64,000 bases of DNA from Massilia endophytica (GTDB taxonomy: Bacteria; Pseudomonadota; Gammaproteobacteria; Burkholderiales; Burkholderiaceae_D), in contig NZ_CP088952.1 in the NCBI RefSeq assembly GCF_021165955.1, forward strand, positions 496,001 through 560,000, read 5' to 3'. A program made the position numbers and the translations under genes. Positions 43,194 through 52,230 of this stretch are shown piece by piece (positions within the stretch are counted from its first letter, which is position 1; each line of letters opens with the position of its first letter). Under the pieces are notes generated by a model that was not told where the DNA came from, ran no database searches, and saw nothing but the letters and a program-made list of their open reading frames with translations.

Positions 43194-44252
43194 ATGCACC
43201 GCACCGACGACTTGCGCATCCGCGAGATGAAGGAACTGACCCCGCCCTCGCACCTGATCCGCGAGTTCCCCTGCACCGATGCCGCCTCGCAGACGGCCGC
43301 CGCCGCGCGCGTGGCCCTGCACCGCATCCTGCATGGCCAGGACGACCGCCTGATGGTGGTGATCGGCCCCTGCTCGATCCACGATCCGAAGGCAGCCATG
43401 GAGTACGCGCGCCGCCTGGCGCCGCTGCGCGAGCGCCTGAAGGGCGAGCTGGAAGTGGTGATGCGGGTCTACTTCGAGAAGCCGCGCACCACCGTGGGCT
43501 GGAAGGGCCTGATCAACGATCCCTACATGGACAACAGCTTCCGCATCAACGACGGCCTGCGCATGGCGCGCGAGCTGCTGCGCGACATCAACGAGCTGGG
43601 CCTGCCAGCGGGCACCGAGTTCCTGGACGTGATCAGCCCGCAGTACATCGCCGACCTGATCTCCTGGGGCGCCATCGGCGCGCGCACCACCGAGTCGCAG
43701 GTGCACCGCGAGCTCGCGTCCGGCCTGTCCTGCCCCGTGGGCTTCAAGAACGGCACGGACGGCAATATCAAGATCGCCGTGGAAGCGATCAAGGCGGCCT
43801 CCCAGCCGCACCACTTCCTGTCCGTGACCAAGGGCGGCCACTCGGCCATCGTGTCCACCAACGGCAATGAGGACTGCCACATCATCCTGCGCGGCGGCAA
43901 GACGCCGAACTACGATGCGGCCAGCGTGGAAGAGGCCTGCAAGGCCATCGCGGGCTACGGCCTGGCGGCGCGCCTGATGATCGACGCCTCCCACGCCAAC
44001 AGCTCCAAGAAGCCGGAGAACCAGATTCCCGTGTGCGCCGATATCGCAGGCCAGATTGCGAACGGCGACACCCGCATCGTGGGCGTGATGGTGGAGTCCC
44101 ACCTGGTGGCGGGCCGCCAGGACCTGGTGCCGGGCAAGGAGCTGGTCTACGGCCAGTCCGTGACCGACGGCTGCATCGACTGGGACAGCAGCGTGCAGGT
44201 GCTGGAGGGCCTGGCCGAGGCCGTGCGCCAGCGCCGCCTGAAGGGCGAATAG
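43194..44252 (+). CDS. aroG: 3-deoxy-7-phosphoheptulonate (DAHP) synthase, class I
   Basis: This 352-residue first enzyme of the shikimate pathway condenses phosphoenolpyruvate with erythrose 4-phosphate. Motifs are DDLRIREMKELTPP at the N-terminus, VVIGPCSIHDPKAAMEYA, the FEKPRTTVGWKGLINDP loop, SWGAIGARTTESQVHRELASG, DASHANSSKKPE and VESHLVAGRQ. Start ATG 43194 is chosen because AGGAG lies 7 bases upstream (ATG 43188 abuts it) and it matches the usual AroG N-terminus. Expression is probably controlled by the leader peptide and attenuator in front of it; allosteric inhibition is also expected from the family. Confidence 0.97.
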   Translation: MHRTDDLRIREMKELTPPSHLIREFPCTDAASQTAAAARVALHRILHGQDDRLMVVIGPCSIHDPKAAMEYARRLAPLRERLKGELEVVMRVYFEKPRTTVGWKGLINDPYMDNSFRINDGLRMARELLRDINELGLPAGTEFLDVISPQYIADLISWGAIGARTTESQVHRELASGLSCPVGFKNGTDGNIKIAVEAIKAASQPHHFLSVTKGGHSAIVSTNGNEDCHIILRGGKTPNYDAASVEEACKAIAGYGLAARLMIDASHANSSKKPENQIPVCADIAGQIANGDTRIVGVMVESHLVAGRQDLVPGKELVYGQSVTDGCIDWDSSVQVLEGLAEAVRQRRLKGE

Positions 44253-44304
44253 GCTCCGCCGCCCCAGGCGTGGGCGTATGATGGGCGGAACAAGGGGAGG
44301 CGTG

Positions 44305-45297
44305 ATGAGCGGCGACATCCTGTCCGAAGTACTGCGCAGCGTCCGCCTGCGGGGCGCCGTGTACTACCACGTCAGCACCAGCAGCTCGTGGGCGGCGCGC
44401 GCGCCGGCCGGGCGCGACATCGCCGCCGCCGTCCTGCCCCAGTCCGACCACGTGATGGAATACCACGCGCTGCTGCGCGGCAGCTGCTGGAGCACGCTGG
44501 ACGGCCTGCCGCCCGTGCGCCTGCAGGCAGGCGATATCGTTCTCTTCCCCCACGGCGATTCGCATGTGATGGCGAGCGCGCCCGGCCTGGACGCCGACCC
44601 TTACGTGGAGCACTACTTCGCCTTGCAGGGCATGCCGCGCCCCTTCAGCCTGCGCATCGACGGCGCCGAGCCGTCGATGGCGGAGAGCATCGACAGCAAT
44701 GCCGACACCCTGCTGATCTGCGGCTTCTTCGGCTGCGACCTGCGTCCCTTCAATCCCCTGATCGCCACCTTGCCGCGCATGCTGCACCTGCAGGCGGCGC
44801 AGGCCGCGGGCTGGACCAGCCAGTTCCTGCTGCAGGCGGCCGAGGAATCGCAGCGCCGCCGTCCGGGCGCCGAGGCCCTGCTCGAACGCATGAGCGAAAT
44901 GATGTTCGTCGAGGCCATGCAGCGCCACGCGGAAACCCTGCCGCAGGACAGCCACGGCTGGCTGGCCGGGCTGCGCGACCGCCTCGTGGGCCGCGCCCTC
45001 GCCCTGATCCACGAAGACCCTGCAGCGGACTGGACGGTTGACGAGCTGGGCCGCCGCATCGGCCTCTCGCGCTCCGCCCTGCACGAGCGCTTCGTCGAGC
45101 TGATCGGCCAGCCGCCCATGCAGTACCTGGCCAACTGGCGCATGCAGCTGGCGGCAGCCCAGCTGTGCAGCTCGAAGGCCACCGTGGCCACCATCGCCCA
45201 GAACGTGGGCTACGAATCCGAAGCGGCCTTCAACCGCGCCTTCCGCCGCTTGATGGGCTCGCCTCCCGCCACCTGGCGCCGCCAGAAAGCGGCATAG
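44305..45297 (+). CDS. AraC-family transcriptional regulator with cupin sensor domain
   Basis: This 330-residue protein has an N-terminal cupin (AraC-binding type, SGDILSEVLRSVRLRGAVYYH and LQAGDIVLFPHGDSHVM) and a C-terminal double helix-turn-helix (LGRRIGLSRSALHERF and TIAQNVGYESEAAFNRAFRRLMG). GGGGAGG lies before ATG 44305. It is followed after 112 bases by a SAM methyltransferase in the same direction. This class usually controls its neighbour, so that gene is the most likely target. The ligand is unknown. Confidence 0.92.
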   Translation: MSGDILSEVLRSVRLRGAVYYHVSTSSSWAARAPAGRDIAAAVLPQSDHVMEYHALLRGSCWSTLDGLPPVRLQAGDIVLFPHGDSHVMASAPGLDADPYVEHYFALQGMPRPFSLRIDGAEPSMAESIDSNADTLLICGFFGCDLRPFNPLIATLPRMLHLQAAQAAGWTSQFLLQAAEESQRRRPGAEALLERMSEMMFVEAMQRHAETLPQDSHGWLAGLRDRLVGRALALIHEDPAADWTVDELGRRIGLSRSALHERFVELIGQPPMQYLANWRMQLAAAQLCSSKATVATIAQNVGYESEAAFNRAFRRLMGSPPATWRRQKAA

Positions 45298-45409
45298 CCG
45301 GACGCCCGGTCAAGTTCCGCCGACAGGCGGGAAAGCGCGCCCGGCCCGTTCGGGCGATCCTGCCTCATGCCCGCCACCCGGCGCGCATTCAGAACAGGAG
45401 AAACTTGAC

Positions 45410-46243
45410 ATGGATACCCGCAGCAACCCCATCCCGGCACCCGACCTCGCGGCCATCAAGGCCAAACAGCAGGCCACCTGGGCCAGCGGCGACTTTGCCG
45501 TCGTCGGCACCACCCTGCAGATCGTGGGTGAGACCCTGGCCGAGGCGGCCAATATCTGCGCCGGGGAAGCCGTGCTCGACGTGGCGGCGGGCAATGGCAA
45601 TGCCACCCTGGCCGCCGCGCGCCGCTTCGCCCGCGTGGTCTCCACCGACTATGTGCCGGCCCTGCTGGAGAAGGGCGCGGCCCGCGCCCGGGCCGAAGGC
45701 CTGGCCGTGCAGTTCCAGGCGGCCGATGCGGAAGACCTGCCCTTCGCAGACAATACCTTCGACGCCGTCCTGTCGAGCTATGGCGTGATGTTCGCGCCCG
45801 ACCACCGCAAGGCGGCCAGCGAGCTGCTGCGCGTGCTGCGGCCGGGCGGGCGCATCGGCCTGGCGAACTGGACGCCGCAGGGCTTCATCGGCCAGCTGTT
45901 CAAGGTGATCGGCGCCCATGTGCCGCCGCCGGCCGGGCTGCAGTCGCCCGCCCTGTGGGGCACGGAGGCCCATCTGCAGGAGCTCTTCGGCGCAGGCGCG
46001 GCCCGCATCGATTGCACGCGCCGCACGTTCAACTTCCGCTACCAGTCGCCCGCACACTGGCTGCAGATATTCCGCGACTACTACGGCCCCACGCACAAGG
46101 CCTTCGCCGCGCTGGCGCCGGAGGCGCAGCAGGCACTGGAGGCGGATATCCTGGCGCTGCTGGAACGCATGAACATCGGCGGCGCGGCCTCGCTGGTGGT
46201 GCCGGGCGAGTACCTGGAGGTGGTGATCGCGAAGGCGGGCTGA
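45410..46243 (+). CDS. Class I SAM-dependent methyltransferase
   Basis: This 277-residue protein carries motif I LDVAAGNGNATLAAARR, a VVSTDY acidic loop, DAEDLPFADNTFDAVLSSYGVMF (motifs II/III) and VLRPGGRIGLANW. It belongs to the Methyltransf_11/25 type. AGGAGA lies before the ATG. It is next to an AraC regulator gene. The acceptor is unknown; a small-molecule target is more likely than DNA or rRNA given the domain type. Confidence 0.88.
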   Translation: MDTRSNPIPAPDLAAIKAKQQATWASGDFAVVGTTLQIVGETLAEAANICAGEAVLDVAAGNGNATLAAARRFARVVSTDYVPALLEKGAARARAEGLAVQFQAADAEDLPFADNTFDAVLSSYGVMFAPDHRKAASELLRVLRPGGRIGLANWTPQGFIGQLFKVIGAHVPPPAGLQSPALWGTEAHLQELFGAGAARIDCTRRTFNFRYQSPAHWLQIFRDYYGPTHKAFAALAPEAQQALEADILALLERMNIGGAASLVVPGEYLEVVIAKAG

Positions 46244-46246
46244 CAT

Positions 46247-46273
46247 AAAAAAAGCGGCCCCGAAGGGCCGCTT
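46247..46273 (-). terminator. Rho-independent terminator of the minus-strand TBDT
   Basis: Read on the minus strand, AAGCGGCCC / GGGCCGCTT with a four-base loop is followed by a T run (plus-strand A run 46247-46253). On the plus strand no T run follows, so it mainly serves the TBDT. Confidence 0.85.
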
Positions 46274-46303
46274 GAGTCAGGGTGCTACTTTTTTCACAGC
46301 TTG

Positions 46304-49093
46304 TTAGAAGAACTTGTAGCTTGCGCCCAGCTTGAAGTAGCGGCCGATGGCGCCGGAAGCGTCCATCGGGTTGTAGCTGAGGCCGCCGTACGTCAGCGGA
46401 TCCAGCGGAGCCACCTTGTCGGTCACGTTGGTGATCGACGCGGTCAGGGTCAGCTGCTTGCTGAAGTTCCAGCGTGCGGACATGTCCAGGGTGGTGAACG
46501 AAGCGATTTCGCAATCGGTCGTGCCTGGGTTGCCGTTGGCCAGCTTGGATGCGCAGACGTTGCCTTCGAACAGGATGTTCTTCATCTTGTCGCGATAGTT
46601 CACGTTGGCGCCCAGGTTCCACGCGCCGATATCCCAGGATGCCGTGGCGTTGACCTTGTTCTTCGGCGTGCCGGCGCAGTTCGAGGTGTCGCAGTTACCG
46701 TGGGTGCCAGCGAACTGGTAGGCGGTGGTGGCGGTCTCGTGGCGCTTCCAGGTCGCGACGTGGGTCACGATCAGGCCCAGGGTGGCGCGGCCGTAGTTAC
46801 CCAGACGCAGGCGCTGCTTGATGTCCAGGTCGACACCGGCGATCTCCGTGAAGCTGGAGTTGCGGTACGGCGCCTGGGTCATGATCAGGGTGCCCGAGTT
46901 CGGGATCACCTGGCCATTCACCACCAGGTTGTTGTCGCTGCGGATGGCGGTCGGCAGGGCGGCGGCTTCGTTGTACGGCAGCGGGTTGATCTCGTTGCTG
47001 CGCTTGATCTTCCAGCCGTCCAGCGCCAGGCTGGTGCCTTCGAACGGATCCCACACGATGCCCAGGGTCTGGCCCTTGGAGGTTTCCGGCTTCAGCGCGG
47101 CACTGCCCACCTTCACGGCGGAAACGCTCAGGCCGCAGTCGGTGCTGGTGGCGCCGCCTGGAGCAGGGGTGCCGTTCGGGCAGCGGATCGGATCGCGCAC
47201 GGTGGAGTTACCGGTCGATTGCGAGGTCGAGGAGCCTTCAGCTGCGCCTGGTGCGCGGAAGCCTTCAGTGTAGGTGCCGCGCAGTGCGAAGCTGCGCACC
47301 GGGGTCCACTTGAAGCCTGCTTTCGGCGTGGTCGAGTTGAAGCGGTCGTACTTGTCGTAACGGACAGCAGCGGACAGTTCCACGGTCTTCACCACCGGGG
47401 CCAGGATCTCGGCGTACACGGCGGACACCGAGTTGTCGCCGAAGGCGGCCACGTAGTTCGAGTTGATCGAACCGTTTTCCGAACCGGACAGGGATGGGTT
47501 GGACACCTTCTCCTTGCGGTGTTCGGCGCCCACGGCCAGGCCCATATTGCCGCCTGGCAGAGCGAACAGCTCACGCGAGGCCTTGAAGTCGATCACGGTC
47601 AGCTTGGTGGTCGAATCCGAGGTGGCGTGGGTGAACATGGCCTGGTACAGCGAGGCCGGGTTCTTCGACGCTTCCGCGCCCATGTAGTACGGGAAGTACT
47701 TCGAGGTCGGGTCGCCCAGGGCAGCACGCATGACGTTCATGTTGATCATGTTGCTGTAATCCAGGTGCAGCTTGGACTCGGAGTAGGTCAGGCCGGTGTC
47801 GTAGTCCCAGCCCATGAAGCTGCCCTTCAGGCCGCCGACGAAGCGCTTGAACTCGTTGTTCGCGGTACGCACGGAGGCGCCGGCGTCGAAGGCGACGTAG
47901 CGGATGCGGGCCGGAGCGCCGAAGGGATTCTGCGGGTGCGACGCGGCCAGCAGGTTCAGGTTGCTGTAGTTGATGAAGCCCTGTGGGGTCTGCGCGTTCG
48001 GCGGGAAGGCCACGGTCGGGGTGAAGGACGGCGGGGTCATCATGAACGAGGTGTCGCGCTTGGAGTAGCCAGCCTCCACATATGCCTGCATGTCGTTGTT
48101 CACCTGCCAGGTGCCGCGGGTGTACAGGTTGATCGATTCGATCTCCGGCTGCATGTCGCGGAACTGGTTCTGGTGCCAGATGCAGCCGCCATTGGCGCCG
48201 GTCTGGTTGGTGGTCGCGGTCAGCGAAGCGCAGCCTGGCAGCGACACGTAGTCGTTGGTCACCGGGTTACGGATCAGGCCGGTAGGTGCAGCGCTGGCGT
48301 TGTTGTTGCCGGCGATGTAGCCGCCGGCGAACTGGGTGCCCAGCGGGAAGCCGTAGGGACGCAGGTCGCCCGCGCCGATGTGGCCGCGGCGGCTGGAACG
48401 GTCGCTGTTCTTCAGCGCGTCGGACTGGAAGTACTCGGCGTTGACCACCCAGTTGTACTTGTCCGCATCCAGGTCGCCCTGGCCGTAGGTCAGGGAAGCC
48501 TTGTTCTGCTTGCCGTCGTCGTAGCGCGACCAGCCGGTGTCGCCGCGAACGGTCAGGCCGGTGAAGTCCTTGCGCAGGATGATGTTGACCACGCCGGCGA
48601 TAGCGTCGGCGCCGTAGGTCGAGGAGGCGCCGTCCTTCAGGATCTCGATACGCTCGACGATCTGCATCGGCACGGTGGACAGGTCGGTGAAGCTCTTCTG
48701 GCCGTCATCGGCGCGGGCGAACGGCGCCATGCGGCGGCCGTTCAGCAGCACCAGGGTGGAGGTGGCGCCCAGGCCGCGCAGCGAGATCGCGGTGGAGCCG
48801 GCGGCGAAGCCGTTGCCGAAGCCGGTTGGCAGGGAGCCTGCGCCGTCCACGGTCAGGGTCTGCAGGTATTCGGCGACGGTGCCCTTGCCGGAACGCAGCA
48901 GCTCGTCACGGCCGATCACGGTCACCGGCGAAGCGGTTTCCGCGGTGGCGCGCTTGATGCTGGAGCCGGTAATTTCGACGCGCTGGATGTTGGCGTCCTG
49001 GGCCATGGCGGAAGCGGCCGCCATGCTGAGGCCGGCCGCCATGCCGCTGGCGCAAACCAGGCGGATGCTGCGGGCCATCATTTTTTCAATCAT
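46304..49093 (-). CDS. TonB-dependent receptor (paralogue of 39971-42847)
   Basis: This 929-residue receptor has a signal peptide (to about residue 31, AASAMAQ), TonB-box-like RVEITGS (38-44) and a plug with SPVTVIGRDELL, LRGLGATSTLVLLNGRR and RIEILKDGASSTYGADAIAGVVNIILRKDF. The barrel ends KLGASYKFF. GGGAG precedes ATG 49093. Several loop cysteines (for example LPGCASLTATTN and GGCIWHQNQ) suggest extracellular disulfides. It has its own leader region and terminator. The substrate is unknown. Confidence 0.93.
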   Translation of the reverse strand: MIEKMMARSIRLVCASGMAAGLSMAAASAMAQDANIQRVEITGSSIKRATAETASPVTVIGRDELLRSGKGTVAEYLQTLTVDGAGSLPTGFGNGFAAGSTAISLRGLGATSTLVLLNGRRMAPFARADDGQKSFTDLSTVPMQIVERIEILKDGASSTYGADAIAGVVNIILRKDFTGLTVRGDTGWSRYDDGKQNKASLTYGQGDLDADKYNWVVNAEYFQSDALKNSDRSSRRGHIGAGDLRPYGFPLGTQFAGGYIAGNNNASAAPTGLIRNPVTNDYVSLPGCASLTATTNQTGANGGCIWHQNQFRDMQPEIESINLYTRGTWQVNNDMQAYVEAGYSKRDTSFMMTPPSFTPTVAFPPNAQTPQGFINYSNLNLLAASHPQNPFGAPARIRYVAFDAGASVRTANNEFKRFVGGLKGSFMGWDYDTGLTYSESKLHLDYSNMINMNVMRAALGDPTSKYFPYYMGAEASKNPASLYQAMFTHATSDSTTKLTVIDFKASRELFALPGGNMGLAVGAEHRKEKVSNPSLSGSENGSINSNYVAAFGDNSVSAVYAEILAPVVKTVELSAAVRYDKYDRFNSTTPKAGFKWTPVRSFALRGTYTEGFRAPGAAEGSSTSQSTGNSTVRDPIRCPNGTPAPGGATSTDCGLSVSAVKVGSAALKPETSKGQTLGIVWDPFEGTSLALDGWKIKRSNEINPLPYNEAAALPTAIRSDNNLVVNGQVIPNSGTLIMTQAPYRNSSFTEIAGVDLDIKQRLRLGNYGRATLGLIVTHVATWKRHETATTAYQFAGTHGNCDTSNCAGTPKNKVNATASWDIGAWNLGANVNYRDKMKNILFEGNVCASKLANGNPGTTDCEIASFTTLDMSARWNFSKQLTLTASITNVTDKVAPLDPLTYGGLSYNPMDASGAIGRYFKLGASYKFF

Positions 49094-49503
49094 TACAATC
49101 TCCCAAAGTGGTGTGTGACGAGCTACGAACGAGATACATCTCTTCCTGCCCACTTGAGAAAAACACATGTGGTTTCCCTCAATTAAGAGATGAGAGCATC
49201 CCGCTTGCGGACCCGTCAATGGGAAATCGTTTGCGCCCTCCCGCCAGCAGCAGGTGATGTTACAGTTTGTTACATGGAATTTCGCCCTCATGCTCGCTAA
49301 TTACCGGTTAAAGCTGGCATTTGATGCGAAAAACGCATAAGTAGCATTGCTAAAGAGAAATTTTTCGCTTGTGATAATTTGTGACTATTTCGCTACAGAT
49401 GACGGCCTGGCGCGGCTTTGGGGTCGGCGGGCGAAATGTTGTTGGCACCAAGGAATTTGCGCTATTGTTACGCCTTTGCAGCCTTCCGCGACAAAGGGCA
49501 GGG
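49094..49503. other. Divergent intergenic region between TBDT and ABC transporter operon
   Basis: No gene is credible. It contains the inverted repeat CATCTCTT (49137-49144) / AAGAGATG (49185-49192) in the TBDT leader, a direct repeat TGTTACA (49258-49264 and 49268-49274, 10 bp apart), a hairpin ATGCG-AAAAA-CGCAT (49324-49338) and a GATAAT -10-like box (49373-49378) on the plus strand. Confidence 0.6.
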
Positions 49504-51279
49504 ATGAGGACAAAGTGGTATTGCATGCTGGCGGCGCTCGCCTTTGCCATGCTCGCGCAGGCGGCCGAACCGCAAAAGACCCTGCGCTACATCCTGCCCG
49601 CCGCCGAGACCAGCCTGGACCCGGCTGTATCGCGTGACCTGTACACCGGCCATATCACCCAGGCCATCTTCGACACCCTCTACACCTACGATTACCTGGC
49701 CCGCCCCGTGAAGCTGGCGCCGGCCGCTGCCGCCGCCTTGCCGGAGGTGTCTGCCGATGGCAAGACCTACACCATCCGCCTGAAGAAGGGCCAGCTCTTC
49801 ACGCCCGACCCGGCCTTCGGCGGCAAGCCGCGCGAGCTGACCATGGCCGACTTCGTGTATTCATGGAAGCGCCTGCTCGATCCAAGGCTGGCATCGCCCC
49901 ATGCCTGGCTTTTCGAAGGCAAGGTCGTGGGCCTCGATGCCCTGGCGGCCGAGGCGGCAAAGAGCGGCAGGCTCGATTACGACAAGCCTGTGGCAGGTTT
50001 CGAACTGCTCGATCCCTACACCTTGCGCATCCACCTGACCCAGACCGATTTCAACCTGGGCATGATCCTCGCGCACGAGCCCACGGCCGCCGTGGCGCGG
50101 GAGATCGTGAAGGCCTATGGCGACTCCAAGGGCGAGGTGCATTCCAACCCCGTTGGCACGGGCTACTACCGGCTTGCGCAGTGGACGCGCGGCAGCAAGA
50201 TCGTGCTGGAAAAGAACCCTCATCACCTGCCCGAAACCTGGGACTTCCAGCCCGGCAGCGACCCGGACGACCAGCGCATCGTGCAGCAGATGAAGGGCAA
50301 GGCTATCCCGCAGATCGACCGCATCGAAATCACCGTGCTGCTGGAGGACCAGACGCGCTGGCTCTCCTTCACCAGCGGCGGCGCGGACCTGTTCTGGCTC
50401 GACGGTCCGCTGGCGCCCAAGGCCATGCTGGACGGCGGCCTGCGCCCGGAGCTCAAGGCCCGCGGCATCCAGCTCTCGCGCCAGATCGATCCCGAGCTCA
50501 CCTACTACTACATCAACGGGCGCGATCCGGTGCTGGGCGGCTACAGCAAGGAGAAGATCGCGTTGCGGCGCGCGGTAATGATGGCGCACAACGTGGACGA
50601 GGAGATCCGGCTGGTGTGGAACAACCAGGCGCTGCGCCTGGACTTCCCTGCGCCGCCCGGGGTGGTGGGCCACGATCCCGCCTACCGCAGCTCCCTGCAG
50701 TACGATCCCGCGCTGGCCAACAAGCTGCTCGACAAGTTCGGCTACCGCAAGGGGGCCGACGGCTGGCGCACCCTCCCGGATGGCAAGCCCCTCGTGGTGC
50801 GCTACACCTCGCGCAATGAGGCGAGCGGCGTGCTGCTGGCGGAACTGTGGCGCAAGACCTATAACTCCCTCTCCATCCGCATGGAGAACGACCGCCTGAT
50901 CTTCACCGACATCCTGCAGGCGGAAAAGGAATGCAAGCTCCAGTCGCGCAACTACCAATGGGTGGCCGACTTCCCGGACGGCGACAACTTCATGCAGCTG
51001 TTCTACGGTCCGAACATCAACCAGAACAACAACGGCTGCTTCGAGAACGCGGAATACGACAGGCTGTATGAACAGACGCGCGGCATGCCCGCCGGCCCCG
51101 AACGCGATGCGCTGTACCGCAAGATGGCGCGCATCATCGAAGTCCAGGGCGGGGGCATGATGGGCTACGCGCGCTACCGCAATATGCTGGCGCAGCCCTC
51201 CGTGCTGGGCTACCGCAAGCATCCCATCCTGCACCAGGAATGGGCTTATATCGACATCGACCGCAGCAAGGAAAAATAA
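49504..51279 (+). CDS. ABC transporter substrate-binding protein, family 5 (peptide type)
   Basis: This 591-residue periplasmic binding protein has a signal peptide (MRTKWYCMLAALAFAMLAQA) followed by LRYILPAAETSLDPA and the family 5 core (QAIFDTLYTYD, TMADFVYSWKRLLDP, NPVGTGYYRLAQW). The family binds peptides, heme, nickel or antibiotics. It is the first gene of a four-gene operon (binding protein, two permeases, fused ATPase), the same order as yejABEF. The start 49504 is chosen from the signal peptide; the frame is open upstream. Confidence 0.9.
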   Translation: MRTKWYCMLAALAFAMLAQAAEPQKTLRYILPAAETSLDPAVSRDLYTGHITQAIFDTLYTYDYLARPVKLAPAAAAALPEVSADGKTYTIRLKKGQLFTPDPAFGGKPRELTMADFVYSWKRLLDPRLASPHAWLFEGKVVGLDALAAEAAKSGRLDYDKPVAGFELLDPYTLRIHLTQTDFNLGMILAHEPTAAVAREIVKAYGDSKGEVHSNPVGTGYYRLAQWTRGSKIVLEKNPHHLPETWDFQPGSDPDDQRIVQQMKGKAIPQIDRIEITVLLEDQTRWLSFTSGGADLFWLDGPLAPKAMLDGGLRPELKARGIQLSRQIDPELTYYYINGRDPVLGGYSKEKIALRRAVMMAHNVDEEIRLVWNNQALRLDFPAPPGVVGHDPAYRSSLQYDPALANKLLDKFGYRKGADGWRTLPDGKPLVVRYTSRNEASGVLLAELWRKTYNSLSIRMENDRLIFTDILQAEKECKLQSRNYQWVADFPDGDNFMQLFYGPNINQNNNGCFENAEYDRLYEQTRGMPAGPERDALYRKMARIIEVQGGGMMGYARYRNMLAQPSVLGYRKHPILHQEWAYIDIDRSKEK

Positions 51280-51282
51280 ACA

Positions 51283-52221
51283 ATGCTCGCTTACATACTG
51301 CGCCGCCTGTGGCAGATGCTGCCCACCATGCTGGGCGTCGTGCTGCTCGTCTTCCTGCTCTTTAACTGGGTGGGCGGCGACCCGGCCTATATCCTGGCGG
51401 GGAAGATGTCGAATGCCGAGAGCATCGCCAACATCCGCCGCCAGCTCGGCATCGACCAGCCTTACTACGTGCAGCTGGGGATATTCCTCAAGCAGATCGT
51501 CACCTTCGATTTCGGCCAGAGCTGGGCTACGGGCGAAACGGTCGCCAACATCATCACCACGCGCCTCGGGCCATCGCTCACCGTGCTCGTGCCGCTCACG
51601 GTGCTGGAGACCTTCTTCGGCATCGCGCTGGCGCTGGCCATCGCCTTCGTGCGCGGCTCGCTGACGGACCGCGCCGTGATGATCGCCTGCACCGTGGGCA
51701 TGTCGATCTCCATCCTCGTCTACATCATCGTCTTCCAGTACGGCCTGGCCTACAAGCTGGGCCTCTTCCCCGTGCAGGGCTGGGGCAGCAGCTTCTGGGA
51801 AAACCTGCTGCGCTATGCCACCTTGCCTATCCTGATCGGGCTCGCGGTCTCCATCGCGCCCACGCTGCGCCTCTACCGCACCTTCGTGCTCGACGAAGCG
51901 AACCAGGACTATGTGCGCACTGCCCGCGCCAAGGGCCTGAGCGAGCGCCGCGTGATGTGGGTGCATGTGCTGCGCAATGCCTCCATTCCCATCATCACGC
52001 ACGTGATGGCGAACCTGCCCGCGCTGCTGATCGGCGCCTTCCTGCTGGAGCGCTTCTTCGGCATACCCGGCATCGGGCGAGAGGTGATTCTGGCGGTGGA
52101 GCGCAGCGACTTCCCCGTCATCAAGGCCATTACGGTCTATGTGGCCGCCGCCACCATGTTCTTCAACCTGCTCACCGACCTGATGTACCAGGCGGTCGAT
52201 CCGCGCGTTCAACTGAAGTAA
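51283..52221 (+). CDS. ABC transporter permease, DppB/YejB type
   Basis: This 312-residue inner-membrane permease has about six helices, starting MLAYILRRLWQMLPTMLGVV, with the periplasmic segment GDPAYILAGKMS. The coupling motif is EANQDYVRTARAKGLSERRV (EAA loop) in the C-terminal third. It begins 3 bases after the binding-protein stop. Confidence 0.93.
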   Translation: MLAYILRRLWQMLPTMLGVVLLVFLLFNWVGGDPAYILAGKMSNAESIANIRRQLGIDQPYYVQLGIFLKQIVTFDFGQSWATGETVANIITTRLGPSLTVLVPLTVLETFFGIALALAIAFVRGSLTDRAVMIACTVGMSISILVYIIVFQYGLAYKLGLFPVQGWGSSFWENLLRYATLPILIGLAVSIAPTLRLYRTFVLDEANQDYVRTARAKGLSERRVMWVHVLRNASIPIITHVMANLPALLIGAFLLERFFGIPGIGREVILAVERSDFPVIKAITVYVAAATMFFNLLTDLMYQAVDPRVQLK

Positions 52222-52230
52222 GGAATGTCC

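Noticed and set aside
49440..49470. Sigma-54 promoter (TTGGCACCAAGGAATTTGCG) before the ABC operon
   Set aside because: GG to GC distance is 13 rather than 10 bases.
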